Made by a program: the position numbers and the translations under genes
Shown: one piece after another, positions 23,247 through 36,795 of the stretch
How positions within the stretch are numbered: the first letter of the stretch is position 1
How the letters are laid out: each line of letters begins with the position of its first letter
Source: Lantana camara
Lineage: Eukaryota; Streptophyta; Magnoliopsida; Lamiales; Verbenaceae
Reading direction: 5' to 3'
Assembly: GCA_037501455.1 (NCBI GenBank)
Contig: CM074860.1
Location: 49,176,501 to 49,240,500 of the forward strand
Length of the DNA: 64,000 nt
The notes under the pieces: model-generated
Told to the model about the DNA's origin: nothing
What the model saw: the letters and a program-made list of their open reading frames with translations, nothing else
The model's database searches: none

Positions 23247-26200
23247 TGGAACGCCCCGACTTTTTGGCCGTACAGGTATGACGTCACGAGTGGGTTTAGA
23301 CCGAGAGTTATGTGGCTTTATGTGCTTTAATTACTAAGTGATTATTTAATTTAATAATTTCTTGAACTAATTGAGATTATGTGACCTATATGACTTAAGT
23401 GTTTAATTTATTAATTTTGTGAACTAATTGCTTTTATTCGACTTTTATGACTTAATTGATTTTGTTACTTAACCTCGTTTTAATATGTACACTTGTAAAT
23501 TGAAAGTTTTATTTCGAATATGTACCTATTTTATCTTATATGAAATCCTTGGACTCAATCGAATTTTGATTTGGACCCCAATCGTGCTCCTATTAAATTT
23601 CGGGACCCCAATTGAACACTTAAATTGTTGAGGGACTTGTTGGCAATTTTTCTCCCTTTTCTTCCTTGTTGAACGAGATGTATGTATATACATACACCTC
23701 CCATTTTCTTCTTCATTTTTCCACACACAAGAGAAAGAGAAAAACCCTCCATCCCCTCTCTCTCCAATCCAACCATGAAGCAAGAAGGCAAGATTCCAAG
23801 TTCCATTCTTCTCCCTCAAGCTCAAGCTTCAAGCCTACCATCTTCTTCCGTCACTTCTCCTCTCTATTCCAAGGTATATGTATATATATAAATGTGGCTT
23901 TATGTAATTTGATGAGTTGATTCATGATTTGATGAGTAATATGTATGTATATGTTGTATTTGATTGTTGTTATGTGGTTTTGGGTGAATTGGGAGCTTCT
24001 TTGACATTCTTGAGCCCTTTTTACGAGTTTTGCCCTGTTTCCCGTCGCCAAACGTAGCTGCTGGAATTAGGGGACGCGCCCGCGACCATTTTGTGTCCAT
24101 TTTTGGTCGCGGTCGCGACCAATAATTCGGGACTTGGCCAATTTTCAATCGCGGCCGCGACTGATTTTCAGTACAATTTTGTCACGGCCGCGACTCCCTC
24201 GTCCGAACTCAGAATGACATGATTTTTGAACCCACGGAAACCTCTTGAAGTGTAGAATACTATCCAATTGGAATCACGTCAATATCATTTCTCATGTAGG
24301 AGATATGATCAATTCTTTTCGGTGTCGCCACTTTAACGGAAAACTACTTTCACCCAACTTCGGACCTACGCCATTTTCAACTCGTTTTGAACCATGATTC
24401 GTGCCATATATCATTGAAAAGCTCCATGTGTCTAGTTTTATATCCCACAAGAAAAACTTAATTCCAATATCTACAACTCAAGATATTTGCATTTTCCTAC
24501 AGCTTGTTCATTCCCGAATTTGTCAACTTTTGCTAAATCTTACCAAAACTCTTTTTCTTGTGTTCCTTTCACCCTCTTGGCTCCCATATATGAACTATAT
24601 GACTTTTATGCTTGATTAATTGAGAATATATCATATAATTTGATATGATTATGGATTTTATGCTATCAATTTAATGTGTGAACGTTTAAGTGCTTTAATA
24701 TGACCTCCTTTGCAATTATTGTTTCCTTTATGAACTTAATGGATTCCTTTCACCTTCAAATTATTCTTAAATATGGTTAATATGTATTATAAAGTCTTAT
24801 GAATATGTTGTATTATGGGCATGACTCTTGCTATGGAAAATTGATAAGGACATGAATTATGCGTACATGATTGCAATTCTTAATCGCATTCTCTATGTGC
24901 TCAATAGCTTGTATTATGAATTGAATGATTGATCATGTATGCACCACTCCATAACATTTTAGGATTTATTCTCTATTATATCATCTCATAACATATCATA
25001 CCACTTCATGAGGATTGCCATGCGTCTATGTGGTTTCATATTGAGTCAATTCTCACGAGTACACATTGTTCCTTCTCTTGTACAGTTGGTTTCCAGGGTG
25101 GAGACTTCCAAGTTGAATAGGCACCCGTATTGCTCTTGTTTCTTGTCTCGTGGTATTCCAGGTGAGGGTGTTTTCGTTCTAGTTACATATCAAACCCTAC
25201 AACCCTTATGTGAAAAGCTTTGGCCAAAACCTTATGATTATATATATGTTACTTTTAAAGTAAAGTTATTGAGTAAATATTGATCGAGTAAATATTGATC
25301 GAGTAATCCCCTTTACAAATGGATAATGATGGATATGGTATGATTCTTATGAATCAAATGTTTTGGCGAGAAAGAAAGAATGATTGATTGATTGATTGCA
25401 CTGATTGGGGCCCAGGGGCTTGGTGTGAGTGGGGACCCGAGGAGGCAAGGGCTGAAGGTAAACCCTCACACTAGTCCCACTATTGAACAACGGTACCGGA
25501 CCTCATCAGGAGATTGGCAGGGAAAGGGAGCTGAGTGCCATCTGGGGAGTCATGTAACCCCTTTTGGCCAATGATTGGGTGGTCGGGCCTTGCAAACCCA
25601 CCACCAACCCGGAGGAAGAAGGTTGGAACTTATTTAAGATTGAAAATGATTGATGATTGATTGATTATTGATTGATAGGCACTGTGGGGGAAGGCCGGGC
25701 ATCGGATTGCCCAAACAATATATTTAAGACATGATATGTGATCTGAGTGTATTATGATATATTGCATGATTACCTATTTAATGTATTAATGATATTTGTC
25801 GTACACGGTCGGCGTTTGGTTGGAGATTGTGCACGCTCACTCGCCGAGCCTTATTGATTGAATATGATTTACGAACTTATTGAATTTAATAGGAATAGTC
25901 GTAAAGTCTGAGCATTGCTTACTTAATTTCTAGCCCTTCGATGGAACTAATTTTAAATAAAACCTTGCTCGGGATTTATGACTTGCATGTGCATGTTTCT
26001 CTATATATGTATAGCTCCTGCTCACTCAGTCTTCTAGAGACTGACCCCTCTTTCCCAACTTTCAGTTGCTTGCAGGTTTTGCTAGGCGGAAGTCAAGTTT
26101 TAATCTTTTCTTCGAGTCACACTTGTACACTCGAGTCGCATTTCATATTGTTATGTTTTAATTATAGTTCCGTTATGTATTGGTCCTGTGTGCCAATTAT

Positions 26201-26525
26201 GATTATTGTTGGATATTGAATTCAGGACAGGTTGCATGCCTAGTTGAACCCGTTGTTAGTTTGCTTGGTGGATTTAAATTATGTATTGGGAATTGTTGGG
26301 CGTGTAACTATTGTTGAAGATTTTGAATTATACGTTATTGCTTCCGCTTTACATTCTAGGTATTCTTGATTTATTTGGTACAGGGTTAGATTCCGCCTAG
26401 CTAGGATAATTTTTATTTTGGTCTCCCGTTCGCTATGAGTCCGGTTCATGCTTGGATTATCCATTTCACGTGTGGACTAGACTTGTAGTGCGGGGGATGT
26501 GGCGCCTGTCGTCCCGGGCGCTACA
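23247..26525 (+). mobile_element. Element B, LTR 3
   Basis: Starts TGGAACGCCCCG (one change from TGTAAC) and ends GGGCGCTACA. It lacks about 37 bp present in LTRs 1 and 2 (at 24,910) and has more substitutions, so it is the old partner of the original 5' LTR. Unit 2 of its inverted-repeat array (24,072-24,197) is perfect GGTCGCG-GT-CGCGACC. Confidence 0.88.
24072..24197 (+). repeat. Four-unit inverted-repeat array, B LTR 3
   Basis: Units such as GGACGCG-CC-CGCGACC and GGTCGCG-GT-CGCGACC at the same spacing as LTRs 1 and 2, with a different set of substitutions. Confidence 0.82.
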
Positions 26526-26675
26526 CGTAGTACCCTTTGAGATTATCCTCACGCGACTTTGGTGGCAGGAAGGCGGGTTATTCTTGAGCCGGTGGTTATT
26601 CCGCCGAACGAGCGGGAAGGAGTCATGATCCCCCGTCTCGAAACGTCACAACACGAGGTGGTAGGCCCTTGCAAA
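26526..26675 (+). mobile_element. Element A, 3' LTR (right remnant)
   Basis: Resumes exactly where A's LTR stopped at 9,383 and matches 2,761-2,910. It is cut off after CTTGCAAA, so the last 0.9 kb of the LTR is lost at the junction with a Copia fragment. Confidence 0.8.
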
Positions 26676-26835
26676 TATCCATTTGACTAGTGAGCATGCT
26701 GAAGAATAATGATATACATAAGATTAGATCTTTATTCTATGTAGTTCCCACTAGTTTTAAAAGATTTATAATTCCCAAAGATCTTAGAGGATACTTGTTA
26801 TCCCAATGGGTACTAAGATCCTAAGCACTTAACCT
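26676..26835 (-). mobile_element. Copia-2 leader fragment (left of CACTA)
   Basis: From ACTAGTGAGCATGCTGAA onward it matches the region just upstream of Copia-1 gag (43,661-43,815). It is interrupted by the CACTA element and continues at 37,807. The first 10 bp are unassigned. Confidence 0.7.
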
Positions 26836-26859
26836 CACTGCAACAGAAACTGCCTGATT

Positions 26860-28979
26860 AGACGCCCTATTATGACGCCTATTAAAAAGCGTCATAATAT
26901 GCCAACTGTTCAGACGTTGTTCGTTGAGGAGTCTTATTAGATTGAGTTTACCTTTTCAATCAAATTATTTATTAACTAAATTAATAATAATAAGAAGACA
27001 CTTTTACATTAGGCATCACAATATAATATAATTATTGTGACGTATTTATTAAAGGGTCTTAATATGTTATATTTATTATGAAAATTTTTAAAACCAATGT
27101 CACTATATATATATTATCATTATTAATACTTATGTTATATATAATATAATTATGAAAATGAAATTAAAAAAAAAAAAGGAAAATGAAATTTAGGCGGGGG
27201 CTGATTAAAAAAAACGAAAGGAAGGAAAGTGCACCGTTTCACTTTCCAAAAAAAACGAGGGAAGGATATTTATGTCTGATATTTAGAAGGAAAATGCACT
27301 TCATCCCCTTTCTTCGGGTATTAGAAGGAAAGTGCTCCCCATTCTCAGACAAGAATCTCAAGGGGAGGAAGAAGAAGCCCGGAATCTCAGCCAACGAATC
27401 TCAGCCGGGGAAGAAGGAGATTGGACAGGAAAGACCTAACTCCTCTCTGACCCGATGATGGAGAGAGGTCTTGCACCGATGGTGGGTTTCAGGTAACCTA
27501 ATTCCTCACTGAGCTTTTGTGTATATGGGAACTCAATTTAGAGCTCAAATTTTTAGTGTTTGAGATTAGGGTTTTAAGGTATTTTCATGGATTCAAGCTG
27601 AAATTTGGGTAAGCTAAAATCTATTTTGTCGAATTAGTTTGGGTAAGTTGAAGTTTGAAAGATTTTGTGTAATGGGTTTTCACTAAGTCCAGAATGCGTC
27701 ACAGTTGAGAAATCTGTCGAATTGCTTGGATTCTTTGACCTTCATTTATTGTTGTGCTTTCTGCTTTCCTTTGAAGTTGAGAAATTTAATTATACATCGG
27801 CAATTTGATGAGCAACCCATTATGGCATTAGCCTGCAAGTGTAGATGTTGAAGTACACTGCTCACAGTAATTTGTTTCGAAGTGCCTGTATGAGTGAATA
27901 TATTCCCTTGATCAGGTTTATTGCCTTCGTTTTCCACATTGTGATGATTATATATACTTTTCCCCATTTATTTATGTGTAAAAGTGAAGATGAGTTGCAA
28001 GATTTATGACAAAATCTTGCTTCATTGTTGATATCTTTAGCTAGTTGATTCCAAAGAGTCTACCTAACTAAGCATATAATGTTTGCGTGCATAACTTGGT
28101 ATATTTTAATGGTATATCCGTGGTTTGGTGTTGATTTAATACGTATAAGGCGCATCTCATTCTCCTGGATTGTTGAGTTGTATGTTTATGTGTGCTTAAT
28201 TACCTTAACTAAACATATAACACTGACATGATTTGGTTTTGAGTGTTGGACTTTTTGTAAATGTGCTTATTTGTGTCTTTATGTTATAGAATTTGTTATT
28301 CTCATTTCATTTGAATCCCGGGAAGTTTGTAACAAGGCTATATAAAGCACCTATGCACCAGAACAAGAGATCTGACAGTTGGGACATCATAAAAGAAAAG
28401 GTTTTCTTTCTTTTATAAGAATCTCTGTTAATTGTGTTGTTTTAATTCTGACTTTATCTCTGACATGATTCTAGTTAGTAATTGTTATGAATTATTCACC
28501 TTTTAGTATCATGATTGTTACTATTACCTTACTAATCTGATTAAATCCAAAAGAGGCTGTGAAACTTAGATATTAGGGATCTTTAGGAACTTATATATTG
28601 AGGTTTAGTCTAATCACACAAACTTTTTCCCTAACTTGGAGATAATGTGAATAAAAGTCATACTGTGAAGTTAGGATAAATTTTACGCAATTACTTATGT
28701 TTTGGGGTAAATTTGTGTAATCTGTTAATGTCAAGATAGGATAATTAATTTTGTAATACTCCAAACTTTTAATCTATGGTTTCTGTACTTAGGTGAAGCC
28801 ATACTAATGACTTGAGGCTTTTTTATTTACATCATTTTATGAAATTGTCTGGCATGGATCCGGATATACGTAAATTCTTTAGCATGGAAATATGTTTGAG
28901 TTTTTTGAAAGTCAACAGGACTGGTTAGTGTATTTTTGGTTCCAATCTGATAGTATGACATTATGTTTATCCCTATACA
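26860..28979 (+). other. CACTA 5' subterminal and leader region
   Basis: Subterminal GACGCC / GCGTCATAATA motifs lie at 26,860-26,900. The rest, up to the first transposase exon, is AT-rich without a recognisable protein. A 91-codon frame at 27,183-27,458 has a simple, basic composition and no recognisable family. The stretch 28,320-28,400, ending AAAAG|GTTTTC, could be a non-coding exon. Confidence 0.4.
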
Positions 28980-31900
28980 TTGACTTCATTAAAAACAGAC
29001 TCTGTTGTTCTTATTGATAAACTATGGATGGATTTCCCAAGGACAAGTACCGAATATCAAAATGGATTGAGATACCCGTGTCAAAAGTGTATGAATACCT
29101 TACGTAAAAAGAGGAACGTAGTTGAGGAACATCTTCTTTGGAATGGATTTTTGACTGGTTACAATAAGTGGATACTACACAAAGAGTTATCTTCTAATGG
29201 AGAACATATGACTTATGACTATGGTGCTGGAAATAGTTCAGATAGTATGCCGGAGCTGTTGAATGATATGTTCGGGATGCAAAATGAAGCTATAGATGTA
29301 GATGGAATTCCAGGAGTTAAGCAATCACAAAAACCATGGGAGGAAGCTGAAAAATTTTATAAGCTAATGGAGGCTGCAGAACAGGAGCTTTACCCGGGTT
29401 GCTATAAGTTTTCTAAACTTTATTTTCTTGTACGATTGTTCCAAATCAAGCGTCTCTGTAACTGGAGTGATAAATCATTTACAATGATACTTGATTTGTT
29501 ACGTGAATAATTTCCAGAAGGTGTTCAGTTGCCTAACAATTACTATGAATCTAAAAAGATTCTAAGGGGCTTAGGCTTGAATTACAACAAGATAGATGCT
29601 TGTCGCAATGATTGTATGGTATATTGGGGCGACAATGAAAGCAAAAATTGATGTGACACCTTTGGCGAACCCCGATGGATAACGCCTGAACCTGAATTAA
29701 ATTCAGTTGAATCAAGGAAGCATAAAGGTGGAAAAAAAATTTCGGCGAAGCTTATTTGGCATTTTCCATTAATCCCAGTGTTACAAAGATTCTTTATGAG
29801 TAAGGAAACGACATCTCTTATGAGGTGGCATGATGAAGGACGCACTAAGGATGGTGTAATGAGACATCCAACTGATTCTATAGCTTGGAGTACATTGGAT
29901 TTTAAGCATCCTGAGTTTGCTAAAGACGTACGTAATCTACTGTTGGATTTGGCCACAGATGGTTTTAATCCATTTAGGACTATGAATGTAGCACACAGTA
30001 CATGGCCAGTCATTTTGACTCCGTATAATTTGCCCCCTGGGGATTGTATGAAGAAGTCGTACTTTCTGTTGTCATTGCTTATACCGGGCCCTACTGGACC
30101 AGGTAATAATCTCGACGTATTTTAACAACCAGCCATTGCTGAGGTGAAAAGATTATAGGAAACTGGGGTACGTACATATGATGCTTCTACTAAAGAGAAT
30201 TTTCAAATGCGAGCAGCATTGTTGTGGTTTATCCGTGATTTTTCAGGTCTTGAGGCGATATCGTGGTGGAGTACTAAGGGACAATTAGCATGCCCATGTG
30301 TTACATGGATACTAACTCTGTTTGGCTCGATCATTCTCACAAGTTTTGCTACATGTGCCATCGTATCTTCTTGCCCGAGGATCATCCTTATCGAAACGAT
30401 AAAGGTTGATTTGATGGATCAGAGGAGCACCAAAAAGCGAGGCAATATTTGAGATGAACTACAACATATAATGATGTAAAGGACATTGAAAATATGTTTG
30501 GGAAAAAGGTTGGTGATCGGAAACTACCTTATAACTGGAAGAAGACGAGCATTTTGTTTGATTTGCCGTATTGGGAAACGAATGTAGTGAGACACAATCT
30601 AGATTTTATGCATATTGAAAAGAATGTATGTGATAAGATTTTGCATACATTACTTGATTTAGATAAGTCGAAGGAGAACTACAATGCTCTTTGGACATGC
30701 AGAACATGGGAATAAAAACAAGACTCCATCTTTTTGTAGATGAGTCTAGGCGAGAATGGTTTCCAGTAGCTTCATTTGCATTGGACAAAAAAGAGAAGGA
30801 AAGTTTCTGTAAACTGCTGAGAAATGTTAAAGTTCCTGATGGCTATATATCAAATATTTCTAGGTGTGTACAATTAAAACCACCTAAGATTTTCGGTCTC
30901 AAGAGTCATGACAGGCATGTGTTAATGCAATAGTTACTACATATATCCTTGCGTAAAATATTGCCAAAGCCAGTACGGTCTGCACTTATTCAATTGAGTC
31001 GTTACTTTAGAGACGTGTGTTCTAAAACATTCCATCACAAGGAGTTGGCTCGATTAGAAAAAGATATTGTTGTCATCCTGTGTAAGTTGGAAAAAATATT
31101 TCCACCAGCCTTTTTTGATATCATGGTTCATTTATCTGTGCATTTGGTTACGGAGGCAAAATTAGCTGGTCCTGTTCATCACCGTTGGATGTACCCTATT
31201 GAAAGGTAAGTGTAGACATAAATATCTAAAATTTACATAATGATTTTGTTTTATTACTTTACATTGTATTGATGATTAAATTTTATAACCTTGTAGGTAC
31301 TTAAGTACTTTAAAATCATATGTACGGCATAGAGGACGACCAGAAGGTTCAATTGCCGAAGGGTACTTAGCAGAGGAATGTTTATGCTTTTGTGCACTGT
31401 ATTCTGATGAAAAGGTAGAAACTAGACGTAACCGAGCAAGCCGAAATGACGATTTTGGATGTGCATCAACTACACAAGGAGCTGATATCTTCTCAATGTC
31501 TGGGAATCCACTGTGGAATGGGAGTCCAATAATTTTGGACAATAACCAGTTAACAAGGGTGCAACGATATGTCATATTCAATTACAATGAAACTCAACAG
31601 TACAGAGAGTAAGATACATGAGTTAATTTATTTTCTATGTATGGGTTTATAAATACTGAAAATCTTTGTGTAATGTATGCAGCGAACATGAAGCGCAATT
31701 TAGGAGTAAAAAACGTCGTTGTATGGAGCATGGAATCAAAAGAATACATGCTGAGAGCTTTGCTAGTTAGTTTAAGGATCGTGTAACTTAACAACATTAC
31801 GTATAGCATTTACAGTTAACAACACTTTTCTGTGTGCTTTACTTTTTTTTTTTTAATATTTATGTATGTTTTCAATGCAGATTGAAGCATTAAGTGGAAG

Positions 31901-32495
31901 TGAAGACAATTTAATGTTAAATGATCTGAAAAGACTTGCAAGAGGTCCTGTTCCTATTGATCGAAGATATAAAGGTTTTAAAGTAAATGGATTTCGTTTT
32001 CATACAAAGGAATTGGAGAGGAGAAGGAAAACACAGAATTCTGGAGTGATGGGTAGTCCAAGTACGACGAGTTTTGCAAGCAAAAAGGACAGGAGACCTA
32101 TCTTATAGGAAATGGTGTACTATGGAGTGTTAAAGGATATAATAGAATTAGATTACACAGGCGGTAAAAACGTTGTATTGTTTGACTGTGACTAGTTATC
32201 GAAGGGCAGCAGGCTTAAAGAGGATGAAGATGGGTTTACACTGACCAATTTAGCAAATATTAAGCGACAAAGTGAGCTTTATGTTCTTGTATCCCAAGTT
32301 GAACAAGTATTTTATGTCGAAGATGCCACGGAAAAGGATTGGCAAGTTGTTATTAAAACTAAGGCTAGAGATAAGTTTGATGATGATTTTGACACACTTT
32401 TACTGAGCGAAACTTGCAGCGAGGTTCAAATCGATGACAATGAAGATATCATGTGGATTCGTGATGCGGCCCCGATAATTCCTGTGATAGCTTAG
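28980..32495 (+). pseudogene. CACTA TNP2-type transposase (decayed)
   Basis: TNP2-type proteins bind the element ends and carry out cut-and-paste transposition. Domains can be followed in order: a transposase-associated N-terminal region (RYPCQKCMN, then HLLWNGFLTGY), the tnp2 core (LLIPGPTGPGNN, RAALLWFIRDF, STKGQLACP, RHNLDFMHIEKNVCD), DUF4218 (KILPKPVRSALIQL, HLVTEAKLAGPVHHRWMYP, then YLSTLKSYVRH) and DUF4216 near the end (EDGFTLTNL, SQVEQVFYVED). Introns interrupt it at about 31,206-31,296 and between 31,610 and 31,881. It is disabled by in-frame stops at about 29,508, 29,649 and 30,123, a shift just after LACP (about 30,300), and later stops near 30,931, 31,767, 32,106 and 32,193. The N-terminal domain is also about 15 residues short before RYPC. 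Similarity is unambiguous by motif; activity is very unlikely. Confidence 0.9.
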
Positions 32496-32847
32496 AAACT
32501 TTAAGGCATAATGATTTGGAAGATGCAGTATATCTTTAATTAATTAATAGCACTTGCTGTACAAATGACAATTTTAGTAATAGTCTTATGTTTTTTTTCT
32601 TTTTTGGGTGAGAAGTAGTTTTATATATTGTAAATACATGATCTTTGCTATTTCATTTAACTGAAAACTGTTATATAGTTATGGCGAGGACTAGGCATAA
32701 CAGATTCAAGAAGCCTGTTACTCGAAGGGGTGGGACAACTTCAACAGAACTGGTCGATGAACAACATGAAAACACCGGTTTGTTTACTTTAATCGTTACA
32801 ATCCTACTTAATTTGTAGTTCTGTATATGATTGATGTTTTTTTGAAG

Positions 32848-33636
32848 CTGTAGAGGATGATCCTAGACAAGCTAAACGTACACGGAATGTGAACGCCGAC
32901 TCTCCAGCTGGAATGCAGGCAAATGAAGCGAATGATGGCAAAGTTGATACTAATGGTATTGGTAAATTTCATATATTTATATTTTTATTAGCAGTTTATA
33001 ATATCAAAGAAGCCTTTTTAATCATTACCATTCTATTTAGCTTAAGTTCTCAGTATGATTGATGTTTGTTTGAAGTTGCAGTGGCTGATCCTAGACAAGC
33101 TAAATGTACACGGAATGTAAATGCGGATTCTCCAGCGGGAATTCAGTCAAATGATCAGAATGATGGCAATGTTGATACTAATGGTATTGGTAAATTCCAT
33201 ATATTTATATTTGTATTAGCTGTTTATAATATTTAAGCTTGAATAATCATTACCATTCTACTTAACTTAAGTTCTCTATATGATTGATGTTTGTTTGAAG
33301 CTGTAGCGGCTGATCCTAGACTAGCTACACTTACACGGAATGTGAATACCGATTCTCCAGCTGGAATGCTGTCAAATGATCAGAATGATGGCAATGTTGA
33401 CACTGATGGTATTGGTAAATTTCATATATTTATATTTGTATTAGCTGTTTATAATATCAAAGAAGCTTTTTTAATCATTACTATTCTATTTAACTTAAGT
33501 TATTTATATGATTGATGTTTGTTTGAAGCTGTACTGGCTGATCCTAGACTAGCTATACGTACACGGAACGTGAATGACGATTCATCAGCTGGAATTCAGT
33601 CAAATGATCAGAATGATGGCAATGTTGACACTAATG
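32848..33636 (+). repeat. Four tandem exon+intron units (225-228 bp period)
   Basis: Exons at 32,848-32,955, 33,076-33,183, 33,301-33,408 and 33,529-33,636 are each exactly 108 nt and flanked by TTGAAG| and ATG|GTATTGG splice signals. All are phase 1-1, so inclusion or skipping of any one keeps the frame. Each encodes a variant of DPRQAKRTRNVNADSPAGMQ...NDGNVDTNG. The introns (117-120 bp) are repeated with the exons. Confidence 0.9.
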
Positions 33637-36320
33637 GTATTGGTTAATTCCATATATTTATATTTGTATTAGTTGTTTATAATATCAAAGAAGCTTTTTT
33701 GAATATAATATATATTTGTTGCAAATAGTTTGTAATGTTGAGAGAATAACACATGGAGCTACCAATATGCCGCTTGTTTAGGCTAGAAGAGCACCAGTTC
33801 TAGTGGATTTTGATGAGTTTGGGAAGCCAGTTGGTCCATGGAAAAGTGAATACGTCGAGTTCATTGGTACTCTGGTCAGAAATGGTAAATTGCTTCCACT
33901 TGACTACGAAGATTGGAATAAAGTCCCAATGTCCATCAAAAACAGTTTGCTAGGGTTCATTAAGGTTACATATAACATCTCGTAGCTTGGTTGGTATTGC
34001 TGAAATTACAATTATTATTGCTTATGTTAATGCAAAAATAATTCATTTATTGTGATGTAGGAGAAGTTTACAGGAACGCTTGACTTTGAGGATGTTTGTT
34101 GGATAACCTTATCAAAGACCTGGAGAACATGAAAAAATAGGGTAAAGAGCAAGTATTTTGACCCTAACTCCTCATTGGAAGAAAATTTACGCAGGCGGCC
34201 TGACACAAAGGATGGAAGAGTTCTTCCAGATCAATGGAAGAATTTAGTTATTTATTGGAGTAGTGAAAAAATACGGGTATCAAATTCATTTTACTTATTC
34301 TTTTGGTATTTACATAATACTGCGTATTAATATATTTTAACTAGGCTTTTTTCCTTGTTAGAAAATAAGTGTACAAAATAAAGAAAATAGAGCAAAGAAG
34401 CAAATGATGCATGTTACAGGCAAAAATAGTTTCTCTCAGATAATAAATGAAATGAAGGTTTTCCTTTCTTACTTCCTCATTTTGGTTACTGTTTTAACAT
34501 GTCATATGGTCGACTAATCCGAACAATGTGTGTATAGAATGGCGTAAAGACATTACAGGAGGGTGAATCTGGTACTGGTGGAGAAAATGATATTGATAAT
34601 GAAATGAATGTTAATTCAATGGAGGGAGAACCTAGTAAGATGGATCTATTTGGGAGATGTTATACTAAAAGTGGAGAAACGTCTAATCCAGTTGTTGCAG
34701 ATTCATGGGTAAATCGAATTCCATCAATGTTACTATTGTTGTTCATTGTATTTCAATTTAACAAATATTTTTTATTTTATGTTGTACAGCAAAAGATGCA
34801 GGAAAAAAGGTCTGCACTTCATCTTAGCTTAAAGGATACAGGGCCAAATGACATATTTTCCTAAGTGGCAGGAGAGGACAAAGGTGGAAGAGTTCGAATG
34901 TATGGGTATGGAATAAGTCGATATGTTGTGTACAGTGAGGTGGCCCAGTGAGGCAAGGCTTCTCGAATGCAGATGAACTACAAGAAGGACATCAATGAAT
35001 AGAAGAAAATTGTAATGGAGCAAAACCAAAAAAATAGAAGAACTTCTGAAACAGAAAAAGCATAGGGCTTCAGATAGTTTTCCTGCATAAGTTTCTAGAG
35101 TCCTTTCGGCATCATCTCACTATCACACTCCATCATATCGTCCCCCCAACTCATGGACTGAAAATGTGCCTTTACATGTAATTGAAATGTGACATTTATC
35201 CTTTTGTGTATTACAGTTAGATCTAGTTCACTTTATTAGTTGGATCTTTATATGTTATAAATAAATTTCACTATGGCTGTAGTTTTTATATGTTGGCTCT
35301 AGTTCACTTTGTGCAAAGCTGCCTATATATCACTGCTTTCCATCCATGAGATGATTAGTTGACTGTTATTGCTGTTTCTGAAGTCATTATCTGACAAGTA
35401 TAGTAACAAATAACAATTATGTACACTCCCAGTCATCAAAATGAATCAAGTCTGATTTACAATCTTTAATACCTGAATGAGTGTGCATTATGTATTGTCT
35501 ATATTTATTATATATAGAATCTACATCTTAGTCTGGGTAAAACAAATGGATGAATACTCTTTGCATTGTGTCCTATACTATTTGTTTGCCATATTTAAAC
35601 CCCAAACTCTGCTGTAGAAATTGAAAAAGGTTAATTTGCCACATTTATTTATGTTACTTTTCCAAAATTGGTTGTGCTTCTTATAAATTGACCAACTTAG
35701 CCAAAATATGAAAGTGATGGCACATAAATATCAGTATTTGCATAGTAATTGTTTTTATGTAATACAAAATTCTTTAATTTCATATCATGGTGATAAAGAA
35801 TTGCTTATATGGGACATGTACACCCCTAGTTATATTTTAGACTTTGGGGCCTGTTCTTGGAGTCTTTTGGGTTTTTCTGTAATTTACCATAAAGAACAAG
35901 ATTCGAGACTGAGTGTGGATTAGTTTTTTGTCTGTTGGAGTTGTTGTGGATGGTGAATGCGGATGTCTTATGCGTATATTTATTGTGCAATATTCTGTTC
36001 TTCTATCAGCTTGTGCAGTAACTATTGTATGTTCCTGGGTTTAGGTTGGTGCAAAAGTTTTGTTGAAGAGTGTGTTTGATTCGAACAAGACAGTGGCTAT
36101 TGGACATCTTGAAAGCATGGGTCCCTCAACGCGCATTGGACAAATACACTTGGGAAGCAATTGGTATGAAGTTGTTGTGAGTGTCACTGTAGAATCTGAC
36201 GAGGATTTGGTTCGGCCTATGTCCAATATGAAGACTATTGCTGATACCATTGGTGAGATCGTTGCATGGCCCAAAAATTTGGTAATTTTCAGTTTAAAAT
36301 CTTTATAAGTTTAATCTATA

Positions 36321-36795
36321 GGGTTAATTACATCTAGACCCCTTCCGTGTTTAGTATATTACAATTGGCCCCAATTAGTCATTTTATTACAATTTAACCC
36401 CTTCTAAAATTTTGAAATTACTAAACGGTGAAGAAAAGGTACCATTCCGTTAAATATTTCACTTTATATTCCAAATAATTGCGTTATATTCCAAATAATT
36501 GTGAAATGACCATTATGTTTGGTTCTAAGATCATGTTTTATAAAAGTAGGAAAAAAATCACGGCTTTTTAGAATAAATAAATTGTTAAACAAACAATTAT
36601 TTCATAATTATTTTGAATATCATGGTTATTTCACAATTATTTGGATTATTCCGTGAAATATTTAACGAAATTGTATCTTTTCTTCACCGTTTAGTAATTT
36701 TGAAATTTTAGAAGGGGTCAAACTGTAATAAAATGACTAACAAGGGTCCAATTGTAATATACTAAACTCGAAAGGGGTCTGGATGTAATTAACCC
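36321..36795 (+). mobile_element. Mutator-type foldback MITE (475 bp)
   Basis: The ends GGGTTAATTACATC and its complement continue as inverted arms of about 145 bp around an AT-rich middle. The 9-bp flank TAATCTATA is duplicated exactly (36,312-36,320 and 36,796-36,804). A 9-bp duplication and long terminal inverted repeats are typical of Mutator-like elements. It has no coding capacity and sits in an intron of the CACTA second gene. Confidence 0.88.

Larger units (their letters stand above)
9384..26525 (+). mobile_element. Element B tandem array (LTR-internal-LTR-internal-LTR)
   Basis: A 17.1-kb unit of three LTRs (3,353, 3,347 and 3,279 bp) alternating with two non-coding internal domains (3,568 and 3,595 bp). 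A single target duplication surrounds the whole array, so it arose from one insertion followed by unequal recombination between LTRs. LTRs 1 and 2 look nearly identical while LTR 3 is visibly more diverged. It is nested in the 3' LTR of element A. Confidence 0.88.

Noticed and set aside
27183..27458. A 91-codon frame near the CACTA left end
   Set aside because: Basic, low-complexity composition, no recognisable domain, and not positioned like either known CACTA gene.
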